A stretch of 64,000 bases of DNA. It comes from Ferruginibacter sp. HRS2-29. GTDB lineage: Bacteria; Bacteroidota; Bacteroidia; Chitinophagales; Chitinophagaceae. The translations under genes and the position numbers were made by a program. Positions 8,986 through 16,590 of this stretch are shown here, one piece after another. The stretch lies in the NCBI RefSeq assembly GCF_024343615.1, contig NZ_RJUB01000144.1:311-64310 (forward strand), written 5' to 3'. Under the pieces are notes generated by a model. That model was not told the DNA's origin. It did not search any database and saw only the letters and a list, made by a program, of their open reading frames with translations. The stretch's first letter is position 1, and each line of letters starts with the position of its first letter.

Positions 8986-11900
8986 ATGAGTTTTTCTATT
9001 CAGAATAAGGTAAGGATCGTAACGGCTGCGGCTTTGTTCGACGGTCACGATGCCGCTATCAATATCATGCGCAGGATACTGCAGAGTAAAGGCGCGGAGA
9101 TCATCCATCTCGGCCACAACAGGAGTGTAGCGGAAATTGTGGAATGTGCCATCGAGGAAGACGTTCAGGGGATTGCTATTACCAGTTACCAGGGCGGACA
9201 TGTGGAGTTTTTTAAATACATGAAAGATTTGCTGGAAGAAAACGGTTGCGGCCACATAAAAATATTCGGCGGTGGCGGTGGTACCATCCTTCCCTCGGAG
9301 ATAGAAGAGCTGCAGAATTATGGCATCACAAGAATTTATAGTCCGGACGATGGAAGAAAAATGGGCCTCGAAGGAATGATCGAAGATGTGGTGCAACAAT
9401 GTGATTTTGTATTGAACGGTACGGGTGATTACAAAACACCCATGACATTGGGCGAAGTGAAAGATGTTCGCAGGATCGCCAGAAAGATCACCAATGCGGA
9501 GAACGGAGTGGCAAATGAAACAGAAATTACAAAAGAAAATACCGAAAAAAAATCGCCTGTTCTTGGTATCACCGGAACGGGTGGCGCAGGTAAATCTTCG
9601 GTGACTGATGAGATCGTCCGCCGCTTTTTAAATGAATATGAAGACAAGACCATCGCTGTGATATCAGTCGATCCCAGCAAGAAAAAAACCGGCGGCGCTT
9701 TACTCGGCGATCGTATCCGGATGAATTCCATTTCCAACAACAGGGCCTATATGCGCAGCCTTGCTACCCGCGAAAGTGATAAGGCGCTCAGCCAGTATGT
9801 GGAAGAGGCGATCAGCATTTGCAAAGCAGATGAATACGATTTTATCATCTTGGAAAGTGCCGGTGTAGGGCAAAGCGATGCTTCGATCCTCGATTATTGC
9901 GATATCAGCATGTATGTGATGACGCCTGAATATGGCGCACCATCGCAGCTGGAAAAGATCAACATGCTTGATTATGCCGATGTGATCTGCCTGAATAAAT
10001 TTGATAAAGCCGGAGCCCTCGATGCATTGCACGATGTACGCAAACAATACAAACGTAATCATGGATTGTGGGATGCAAAGGATGGCGAACTGCCCGTAGT
10101 TGGTACCATTGCTGCGCAATTCAACGACGCGGGTGTAAATGAATTATTCGAAAGGCTGATGGAAAAAGTAGCCGAAAAGACCGGTGTGAAATTCCACGGC
10201 GATATCGAACATCACGCACATACAACTGAAACTGCCAGCCAGTCTACCATCATTCCGCCAAAGCGTGTACGTTACCTGTCGGAAATTGCCGAAACTGTCT
10301 CCGAATATGATGCGTGGGTGAAAGAACAAAGTGAGATAGCGACTAAATTATACCAGGTCGATGGTGTTGAAAACATCCTTTCGGGATTACAAACCCCAAA
10401 AGAGGTGGAAGCTGAATTAAAAAAACTAAAAAACGCTCTCGAAGAAAAACTCGATATACCTAATAAAAAACTCCTCGACAACTGGGCGGCTACCCGTGAC
10501 CGTTATAGTAAAGAATTTTATGAATTTACGGTACGAGATAAAGTGATCAGACAACCGCTTACCTACAAAAGCCTTTCCGGCAGCGTGATCTCGAAAGTAT
10601 ACCTTCCAAAATACAGCGACTGGGGAGATATTTTAAAATGGCAGTTACAGGAAAATGTTCCGGGAGAATTTCCTTTCACCGCAGGTGTGTTTCCACTCAA
10701 GCGTGAGGGTGAAGACCCTACGAGGATGTTTGCCGGTGAAGGTGGCCCCGAAAGGACGAACAGGCGTTTTCATTACGTGAGCGTTGGGCAACCTGCAAAG
10801 CGCCTCAGTACAGCATTCGACAGTGTTACGCTTTATGGCGAAGACCCTGCTTACCGTCCCGATATTTATGGAAAAGTGGGTAATAGCGGGGTGAGTATCG
10901 CTACCGTGGATGATGCGAAAAAATTGTACAGCGGTTTTGATCTGTGCGATCCCAAGACATCCGTAAGTATGACGATCAACGGTCCGGCGCCGATGCTCCT
11001 GGCATTTTTCATGAATGCAGCCATCGATCAGCAGTGTGAAAAATACATCATCGGGAATGGATTGAAAGATGAAGTGAATAAGATCATCGAGGCAAAATAC
11101 AACATCGCGGATCTGCCCAAATATGTAGGCACAGATGGAGGCCCGGTTTCGCCACTCAAAGGGGATTTTGAAGGTAATCTGCCGGAAGGTAACGACGGCC
11201 TTGGTTTGCGCCTGCTTGGCCTGAGCGGGAAAGACGTATTGCCGCCAGATGTATATGCCACAATAAAAGCGAAGGCTTTGGCTACCGTTAGAGGTACGGT
11301 ACAGGCAGATATCTTAAAAGAGGACCAAGCGCAGAATACCTGTATTTTCTCTACCGAGTTTGCATTGAAACTGATGGGTGATGTGCAGGAATATTTTATC
11401 GACCAGAAAGTGCAGAATTTTTACAGCGTAAGTATCAGCGGCTATCATATTGCTGAGGCGGGCGCCAATCCCATCACACAGCTGGCCTTTACGTTGGCCA
11501 ACGGATTTACGTATGTGGAATATTATCTCAGCCGCGGCATGAAGATCGATGATTTTGCTCCCAACCTTTCCTTCTTCTTCAGCAATGGAATGGATCCCGA
11601 ATACAGCGTGATCGGCCGTGTGGCCCGCCGTATCTGGGCGAAAGCAATGAAGAATAAATATAAAGCCAATGACCGTAGCCAGAAACTGAAATATCATATC
11701 CAGACAAGCGGCCGTTCGTTGCATGCGCAAGAGATCGATTTCAATGATATCCGTACCACACTGCAGGCGCTGTATGCGATATACGACAACTGTAATTCTC
11801 TTCATACAAACGCGTATGACGAAGCCATTACCACACCTACCGAAGAAAGTGTGCGCAGGGCGATGGCCATTCAGCTCATCATCAACCGCGAACTTGGTAC

Positions 11901-12390
11901 GGCCAAAAATGAAAACCCCAACCAGGGAGCTTTCCTTATAGAAGAACTGACCGACCTGGTAGAAGATGCTGTGATGGCGGAATTCAACAGGCTTACTGAA
12001 CGCGGGGGTGTATTGGGCGCCATGGAGCGTATGTACCAGCGCAATAAGATCCAGGAAGAAAGCCTTTATTACGAAACCTTGAAACATACCGGAGAATACC
12101 CGATCGTAGGGGTGAATACTTTTTTAAGTAAAAACGGGTCGCCGACAATATTACCAACCGAAGTGATCCGCAGTACCACAGAAGAAAAAGAATCACAGAT
12201 CAAAACACTGGAAGCATTTCATCGGCGCCATGAGGATAAAGCAGCCTCCATGCTGAAACAATTGCAAAAAGTAGCGGTGAACAATGGTAACCTTTTCGAA
12301 GAGTTGATGGAAACGGTAAAATATTGTTCCCTCGGACAGATCACCAATGCATTGTATAGTGTGGGCGGGCAATATCGCCGCAGCATGTAA
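8986..12390 (+). CDS. icmF: Fused acyl-CoA mutase / G-protein chaperone IcmF
   Basis: Adenosylcobalamin-dependent mutase of 1134 residues that carries its own GTPase chaperone. Domains in order: B12-binding (about 1-150, with the DGHDAA and GGGGG segments), a MeaB-type G domain (P-loop GTGGAGKS at 197-204), a linker, and the substrate-binding TIM barrel (about 520-1134, including [11 protein letters not shown]). This order is diagnostic of IcmF, which interconverts isobutyryl- and n-butyryl-CoA; related fusions act on other branched acyl-CoAs. The G domain gates cofactor loading. acs follows downstream but has its own terminator-separated unit. The exact substrate cannot be read from sequence by eye. 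Confidence 0.93.
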   Translation: MSFSIQNKVRIVTAAALFDGHDAAINIMRRILQSKGAEIIHLGHNRSVAEIVECAIEEDVQGIAITSYQGGHVEFFKYMKDLLEENGCGHIKIFGGGGGTILPSEIEELQNYGITRIYSPDDGRKMGLEGMIEDVVQQCDFVLNGTGDYKTPMTLGEVKDVRRIARKITNAENGVANETEITKENTEKKSPVLGITGTGGAGKSSVTDEIVRRFLNEYEDKTIAVISVDPSKKKTGGALLGDRIRMNSISNNRAYMRSLATRESDKALSQYVEEAISICKADEYDFIILESAGVGQSDASILDYCDISMYVMTPEYGAPSQLEKINMLDYADVICLNKFDKAGALDALHDVRKQYKRNHGLWDAKDGELPVVGTIAAQFNDAGVNELFERLMEKVAEKTGVKFHGDIEHHAHTTETASQSTIIPPKRVRYLSEIAETVSEYDAWVKEQSEIATKLYQVDGVENILSGLQTPKEVEAELKKLKNALEEKLDIPNKKLLDNWAATRDRYSKEFYEFTVRDKVIRQPLTYKSLSGSVISKVYLPKYSDWGDILKWQLQENVPGEFPFTAGVFPLKREGEDPTRMFAGEGGPERTNRRFHYVSVGQPAKRLSTAFDSVTLYGEDPAYRPDIYGKVGNSGVSIATVDDAKKLYSGFDLCDPKTSVSMTINGPAPMLLAFFMNAAIDQQCEKYIIGNGLKDEVNKIIEAKYNIADLPKYVGTDGGPVSPLKGDFEGNLPEGNDGLGLRLLGLSGKDVLPPDVYATIKAKALATVRGTVQADILKEDQAQNTCIFSTEFALKLMGDVQEYFIDQKVQNFYSVSISGYHIAEAGANPITQLAFTLANGFTYVEYYLSRGMKIDDFAPNLSFFFSNGMDPEYSVIGRVARRIWAKAMKNKYKANDRSQKLKYHIQTSGRSLHAQEIDFNDIRTTLQALYAIYDNCNSLHTNAYDEAITTPTEESVRRAMAIQLIINRELGTAKNENPNQGAFLIEELTDLVEDAVMAEFNRLTERGGVLGAMERMYQRNKIQEESLYYETLKHTGEYPIVGVNTFLSKNGSPTILPTEVIRSTTEEKESQIKTLEAFHRRHEDKAASMLKQLQKVAVNNGNLFEELMETVKYCSLGQITNALYSVGGQYRRSM

Positions 12391-12394
12391 AAAG

Positions 12395-12428
12395 CAATTA
12401 CGAATTAAAAATTAAGAATTAAGAATAT
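12395..12428. repeat. AATTAAG-type heptads after icmF
   Basis: CAATTACGAATTAAAAATTAAGAATTAAG-like heptads begin 5 bp after the icmF stop and lead directly into a terminator hairpin. They share the 7-bp period of the other elements but have no evident inverted arm. The same layout, heptads then terminator, occurs at 36272-36324. The remaining gap to acs (about 12460-12620) shows no other clear feature. Confidence 0.6.
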
Positions 12429-12431
12429 TAG

Positions 12432-12455
12432 CACGCGTCTTCGACGCGTGTTTTC
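12432..12455 (+). terminator. Terminator of icmF
   Basis: CACGCGTC TTC GACGCGTG is a perfect 8-bp stem with a 3-nt loop, followed by TTTTC. It lies 42 bp past the icmF stop. Confidence 0.9.
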
Positions 12456-12620
12456 TTTGAACACAGACAATCATGATTTTTGCAAAAAAGGTCATAACAC
12501 ATCATAATCATCCTGAAGATCTGTGTTGCGTCCTGCGCAAACGATAGCACAATTGTATTGAATTCTTCTTTCAATAAAAAATACCATCAGATTATTGCGT
12601 AAATTGTCTTTCAAAAAAAG

Positions 12621-14564
12621 ATGGTTATGCCTTATCCTTATCAGATAAAAAGTTTGGAAGAATACAGATCCGCGTATAAAAAAAGTGTGGAAGAGCCGGA
12701 AGCTTTTTGGGCGGATATCGCCGAAAATTTTCAATGGCGCCGCAAATGGGATGAGGTATTGAACTGGAATTTCAAAGAGCCTAAGATCGAGTGGTTCAAA
12801 GGCGCAAAGTTGAACATCACTGAAAACTGTATAGATCGTTATCTCCCCGAAATGGCTGAAAAACCTGCCATTATCTGGGAGCCGAACAATCCGGAAGAAC
12901 GTACCCGTGTGGTAACGTATGCAAGGTTGCACAAGAGGGTTTGCCAGTTTGCACAGGTATTAAAAAACAATGGGGTAAAAAAAGGCGACCGTGTTTGCAT
13001 CTACATGGGAATGGTGCCGGAGCTGGCTTATGCGGTGCTGGGTTGTGCAAGGATCGGGGCCATACATAGCGTGATCTTCGGCGGGTTCAGTGCACAAAGC
13101 ATTGCCGACAGGCTGGAAGATGCGCAGGCTGAATTCATTGTAACGTGCGATGGTGCTTATCGCGGAGCAAAAGATATTCCTTTAAAAAGTGTGATCGATG
13201 ATGCTTTGATCGGAAATAAGCTGGTGAAGAAAGTGATCGTTTATACCCGTACCCGCATCCCGGTATCGATGATCAAAGGCCGCGATGTGTGGTGGGAAGA
13301 TGAAATGGAATATGCGGAAACACAGGTGGAAAAAGATGGCGTGGTCAGTTTTCCGGCAGAAGAAATGGATGCGGAAGATCCGCTGTTTATTTTATATACC
13401 TCCGGCAGCACCGGAAAACCTAAAGGTGTGGTGCATACCTGTGGTGGATATATGGTGTGGACGAATTACAGCTTTGTGAATGTTTTTCAATATCAACCCG
13501 GTGATGTGCATTTTTGTACTGCCGATATCGGCTGGATCACCGGGCATAGTTACATCGTCTATGGCCCGCTTTCGGCCGGAGCCACCAGCCTGATGTTTGA
13601 AGGGATCCCAACATGGCCTGATGCCGGAAGGTTTTGGGATATTGTCGATAAGCATAAAGTGAATATCCTGTACACCGCACCCACAGCCATCCGCAGCCTG
13701 ATCGGTTTTGGAGAAGGGCCATTAAAGGGAAAAGATCTTTCTTCTTTAAAAACTTTGGGTACGGTGGGAGAACCGATCAATGAAGAAGCCTGGCATTGGT
13801 ACGATGAAAATATCGGCCGCAAAAAATGCCCGATCGTAGATACCTGGTGGCAGACGGAAACGGGGGGCATCCTCATATCAAACCTTGCGGGTATCACACC
13901 GTCGAGGCCGGGTTGGGCTACGTTGCCTTTGCCAGGTGTGCAGCCGGTACTGGTGGATGAGAACGGTAAAGAAATTACAGAAAAAGATGAAGAAGGATTA
14001 TATAAAGGAAATCTTTGTATCAAAGCGCCCTGGCCGGGGATACTGCGTACCACTTATGGCGACCATGAAAGATGCCGGACAAATTATTTTGCTACCTACG
14101 AAAATTTATATTTCACCGGGGATGGCTGCATGAAAGATGAAGAAGGCAATTACCGCATTACCGGAAGGGTGGATGACGTATTGAATGTAAGCGGCCACCG
14201 CATCGGTCCGGCCGAAGTGGAAAACGCCATCAACATGCACACAGGCGTGGTAGAAAGTGCCGTGGTAGGCTATCCGCACGATATCAAAGGACAGGGCATT
14301 TACGCCTATGTGATCTTCAATGGCCGCGGCACCCCCGATGAACAAACCAAAAAGGATATCAACCAGACGGTTGCCCGTATCATTGGCCCGATAGCCAAAC
14401 CGGATAAGATACAGTTTGTTTCAGGCTTGCCGAAAACCCGTAGCGGAAAGATCATGCGGAGGATATTGAGAAAGATCGCCGAAGGGGAAATTAGTAATAT
14501 CGGTGATATATCAACGTTGCTCGATCCTGCTGTGGTAGATGAAATTAAAAACGGGAAAGTATAA
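12621..14564 (+). CDS. acs: Acetyl-CoA synthetase
   Basis: AMP-forming acetate:CoA ligase of 647 residues that makes acetyl-CoA from acetate, ATP and CoA in the cytosol. Seen: the ACS N-terminal domain (EAFWADIAENFQW), the ATP-binding P-loop YTSGSTGKPKGVVHT, ADIGWITGHSYIVYGPL, the adenylate motif WWQTETGG, and the C-terminal PKTRSGKIMRRILRK, whose lysine is the one acetylated in the family. The third codon is also an ATG (12627), and MPYPYQIKS may be the true start. It may act with icmF in acyl-CoA metabolism, but it is a separate transcription unit. Confidence 0.95.
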   Translation: MVMPYPYQIKSLEEYRSAYKKSVEEPEAFWADIAENFQWRRKWDEVLNWNFKEPKIEWFKGAKLNITENCIDRYLPEMAEKPAIIWEPNNPEERTRVVTYARLHKRVCQFAQVLKNNGVKKGDRVCIYMGMVPELAYAVLGCARIGAIHSVIFGGFSAQSIADRLEDAQAEFIVTCDGAYRGAKDIPLKSVIDDALIGNKLVKKVIVYTRTRIPVSMIKGRDVWWEDEMEYAETQVEKDGVVSFPAEEMDAEDPLFILYTSGSTGKPKGVVHTCGGYMVWTNYSFVNVFQYQPGDVHFCTADIGWITGHSYIVYGPLSAGATSLMFEGIPTWPDAGRFWDIVDKHKVNILYTAPTAIRSLIGFGEGPLKGKDLSSLKTLGTVGEPINEEAWHWYDENIGRKKCPIVDTWWQTETGGILISNLAGITPSRPGWATLPLPGVQPVLVDENGKEITEKDEEGLYKGNLCIKAPWPGILRTTYGDHERCRTNYFATYENLYFTGDGCMKDEEGNYRITGRVDDVLNVSGHRIGPAEVENAINMHTGVVESAVVGYPHDIKGQGIYAYVIFNGRGTPDEQTKKDINQTVARIIGPIAKPDKIQFVSGLPKTRSGKIMRRILRKIAEGEISNIGDISTLLDPAVVDEIKNGKV

Positions 14565-14722
14565 TGCGTCCCTTACCCTTTGGAATAAAAACACGGTTCG
14601 ATTGTTTTATCGTACTTATTTATGCTGTCGATAAAGAAAAAGAAAGGTAGTGAAAATTACAAATATTCCACTTTGCACTTCAGCGTCAATATTGCCAACC
14701 CGATATTACCTGCTGGCTATTG

Positions 14723-15424
14723 TCAAGCAATAACTTTCCAAAAAGGTTTTGTCTTCAGGCTTTTAGAGTCCCAATGTTTTTCATTCTTGAAATAGTGTTG
14801 TAATGCAATGCAAGTTTCTGGCTCACCTAATATATAGGCAATTCCTTTGCCTTCAAATTTAGGTAAAACTTGGATGATTTTACTTTTGACAGCATCTGCG
14901 GAAAGTGGGTTAATAATATAATAATTGAAAGGGAAACTGCCGTCAATGTCAGCAAAAATATCTTGTCGGCGATACGTATATATGAAACTGAAAGTTTTTT
15001 TGGTTTGGGGGAGGTTGCGATTGATTTCATACAAATGCGATAAAGCGGTTATGTTGCCAATCATTAAATAATAACCGGCATTATTATCTACTAAAAGTTT
15101 TCCTTTGGGTGGTTTAAAATAAATTATATCGCCTTGTTGTAGCTTTTGAATCCATGAGGCACCTTTCCCTTGTGAAAAAGTACAAATAGCAAAATCGGCA
15201 ACATTGTTAAGAGGCTCGTAATTCCAAAAAGAATATTTCCTGTCTTCACAATCAAGTTGGCTGAGCGGGTTCCCTAAAAAAATATCCACTGTAAAGCCCG
15301 CCACATATTGCATTTGGTTAAAATCATTGCTCTGGATTTTTAAATGAAAAGTATGTCCGGCAATTTGTTTCTTGTCTAAAACAATACCGCTTTGTATGAT
15401 TGAATTTTCTCTCAAAGGACTCAT
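14723..15424 (-). CDS. Siderophore-interacting (FAD-binding) reductase-like protein
   Basis: Cytosolic flavoprotein of 233 residues in the siderophore-interacting/ViuB-like family, which reduces ferric chelates to release iron using NAD(P)H and FAD. Seen: an N-terminal beta-barrel, the FAD-binding RKYSFWNYEP (R-x-Y-S type), the phosphate-binding GKGASWIQKLQQGD, and the nucleotide-binding start YYLMIGNITALSHL. The C-terminus has GEPETCIALQHYF where family members have GE-type motifs. It lies 74 bp downstream of a Crp/Fnr regulator, with its own promoter and an Fnr-like site. It is more AT-rich than its neighbours. The real substrate could be another electron acceptor. Confidence 0.8.
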   Translation of the reverse strand: MSPLRENSIIQSGIVLDKKQIAGHTFHLKIQSNDFNQMQYVAGFTVDIFLGNPLSQLDCEDRKYSFWNYEPLNNVADFAICTFSQGKGASWIQKLQQGDIIYFKPPKGKLLVDNNAGYYLMIGNITALSHLYEINRNLPQTKKTFSFIYTYRRQDIFADIDGSFPFNYYIINPLSADAVKSKIIQVLPKFEGKGIAYILGEPETCIALQHYFKNEKHWDSKSLKTKPFWKVIA

Positions 15425-15445
15425 GATTTTTAATTTTTATGAGCG

Positions 15446-15489
15446 CAAAATTCCCGATAAAAAATTACTCGGGCTTTGATCTGTATCAA
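15446..15489 (-). promoter_or_regulatory. Fnr-like site plus -7 box upstream of the SIP gene
   Basis: TTGATCTGTATCAA (15476-15489) is an exact TTGAT-N4-ATCAA Crp/Fnr-family consensus. On the minus strand a -7-like box GAATTTTG (15453-15446) follows, 30 bp from the near edge of the site to its last G. This places the site centre near -41, the class II activation position. The same spacing recurs at 16374-16417. Confidence 0.7.
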
Positions 15490-15498
15490 AAAATATAA

Positions 15499-16068
15499 TT
15501 AAATTTTTGACTTTAGCCTACTCAATGTTTCCTGCGAAATATTGAGGTAGGTAGCTACAATTTTGTTTGGCAAACGCTGCACAATTTTCGGGTTAGTGCT
15601 CAACAATTGCCTGTATCTCTCTGTTGCATCTAGCGTTAGGAACGACATTAGCCTGTTAGTATTATTTACATAAGCATTTTCCAAATAATGGCGATAAAAA
15701 TTTTCCCAGGAAGGAATTATCTCGAGCAGATGATAAAAGTCTTTGTGCGAAATGTAAAGTAAAGACGTTGGTTCTAATGCCTGAATAAATTCTAATGATG
15801 GTTCTTTTGAAATAAAACTACATAACGCTGTCGCAAAGTTATTTTCAAACGCTAAATAACGTGTTACCTCTTGTCCGTCTTCGGTAATAAAGAATATGCG
15901 TAAACAACCATTGCCAACGAAAAAAGTTCGTTGGCTGGTTTGACCGTGAATTACTAACAGCTCATTTTTCTCCACTTTCATGGGCTTGAAAAAAGAGAGG
16001 ATTTTGTCTAACTCTTCATCTTTAACTGTTATAATTCCTTTGATGTACCTGGTAAGTTGTTCTTGCAT
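15499..16068 (-). CDS. Crp/Fnr family transcriptional regulator
   Basis: DNA-binding regulator of 189 residues. An N-terminal cyclic-nucleotide-binding-type beta-roll (about 10-120, with NGCLRIFFITEDGQEVTRYLA) is followed by a dimer helix and a C-terminal winged helix with recognition segment VATYLNISQETLSRLKSKI. The four-cysteine iron-sulfur cluster of classical FNR is absent, so the ligand is unknown; haem/NO-sensing and ligand-free members exist. The frame is open to a TTG at 16089, but that codon lies in a -7 box (16087-16094), so I use the ATG at 16068. Fnr-like sites upstream of DUF2798 and of the SIP gene suggest it controls both, and possibly itself by read-through. Confidence 0.88.
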   Translation of the reverse strand: MQEQLTRYIKGIITVKDEELDKILSFFKPMKVEKNELLVIHGQTSQRTFFVGNGCLRIFFITEDGQEVTRYLAFENNFATALCSFISKEPSLEFIQALEPTSLLYISHKDFYHLLEIIPSWENFYRHYLENAYVNNTNRLMSFLTLDATERYRQLLSTNPKIVQRLPNKIVATYLNISQETLSRLKSKI

Positions 16069-16086
16069 TGTAAAATTGGGAAATAA

Positions 16087-16094
16087 CAAATTTA
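16087..16094 (-). promoter_or_regulatory. Candidate -7 box of the Crp/Fnr gene
   Basis: TAAATTTG on the minus strand matches TAnnTTTG exactly and lies about 20 bp upstream of the ATG at 16068. It is in the short gap after the DUF2798 gene and argues for the downstream ATG. Confidence 0.5.
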
Positions 16095-16112
16095 CAAAAC
16101 CAATTTTGTTTG

Positions 16113-16337
16113 TTACGATTTAGAAGTTGTTTTCTCCGCTAGTTTCCTTGCGTTTGGAATGATAATAAAAGCTGCAATATATGCAACCGGCAACATCACG
16201 CTCCATGCCTTCAGGAATTTCAAAAACCAATCTTCTCTAAAACCATAATTACGCATTAGTCCTACAAACGCCATGATCAGCGTCATTGGAATTACCACAA
16301 ATAATGTGTTGATGTACTTAAAATACTTTTTGTTCAT
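16113..16337 (-). CDS. DUF2798-type small membrane protein
   Basis: 74-residue inner-membrane protein with two hydrophobic helices (about 11-28 and 44-62) separated by a loop containing MRNYGFREDW. This matches the DUF2798 pattern of duplicated TM hairpins with a conserved polar N-terminus. The function is unknown. It is the first gene of the AT-rich block, 44 bp upstream of the Crp/Fnr gene, and has an Fnr-like site 67 bp upstream of its ATG. The context suggests a role in the same response as the SIP flavoprotein. Confidence 0.75.
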   Translation of the reverse strand: MNKKYFKYINTLFVVIPMTLIMAFVGLMRNYGFREDWFLKFLKAWSVMLPVAYIAAFIIIPNARKLAEKTTSKS

Positions 16338-16373
16338 TTTTTAAATTTTTGTTTGAATGTTTAATTGACGATG

Positions 16374-16417
16374 CAAAAGTGGGTAAATAAAAAAGCATGG
16401 TCTTTGATGTAGGTCAA
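16374..16417 (-). promoter_or_regulatory. Fnr-like site plus -7 box upstream of DUF2798
   Basis: TTGATGTAGGTCAA (16404-16417) fits TTGAT-N4-GTCAA, one base from consensus. On the minus strand the -7-like box CACTTTTG (16381-16374) lies 30 bp from the near edge of the site, exactly as at 15446-15489. Confidence 0.65.
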
Positions 16418-16528
16418 AAAAAAATAGCAGGTCGAAAATAAGGCTGTCTCTGGAAAGTTTTATAGTGGTTCATTAAGTTTGCATCAACATGCAGATGGAC
16501 GGTGATATTTGCAGCACCGCTTTAAAAA

Positions 16529-16562
16529 CAAAAGCGCCCCGAAGTATTTCGGGGCGCTTTTG
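16529..16562. terminator. Bidirectional terminator after the M16 gene
   Basis: CAAAAGCGCCCCGAA is paired with TTCGGGGCGCTTTTG around a short loop: a 15-bp stem with U-tracts on both strands. It ends the leftward M16 transcript 29 bp past its stop. Confidence 0.92.
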
Positions 16563-16590
16563 CATTTTATCTTTCCATCTTAGCGCGAGA

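Noticed and set aside
11314-12087. 257-residue leftward frame inside icmF
   Set aside because: It is a shadow of the icmF coding frame, with no start signal and a protein composition unlike real genes.
15499-16068. Oxygen-sensing FNR with an iron-sulfur cluster
   Set aside because: Only scattered cysteines are present; the N-terminal cysteine cluster is missing.
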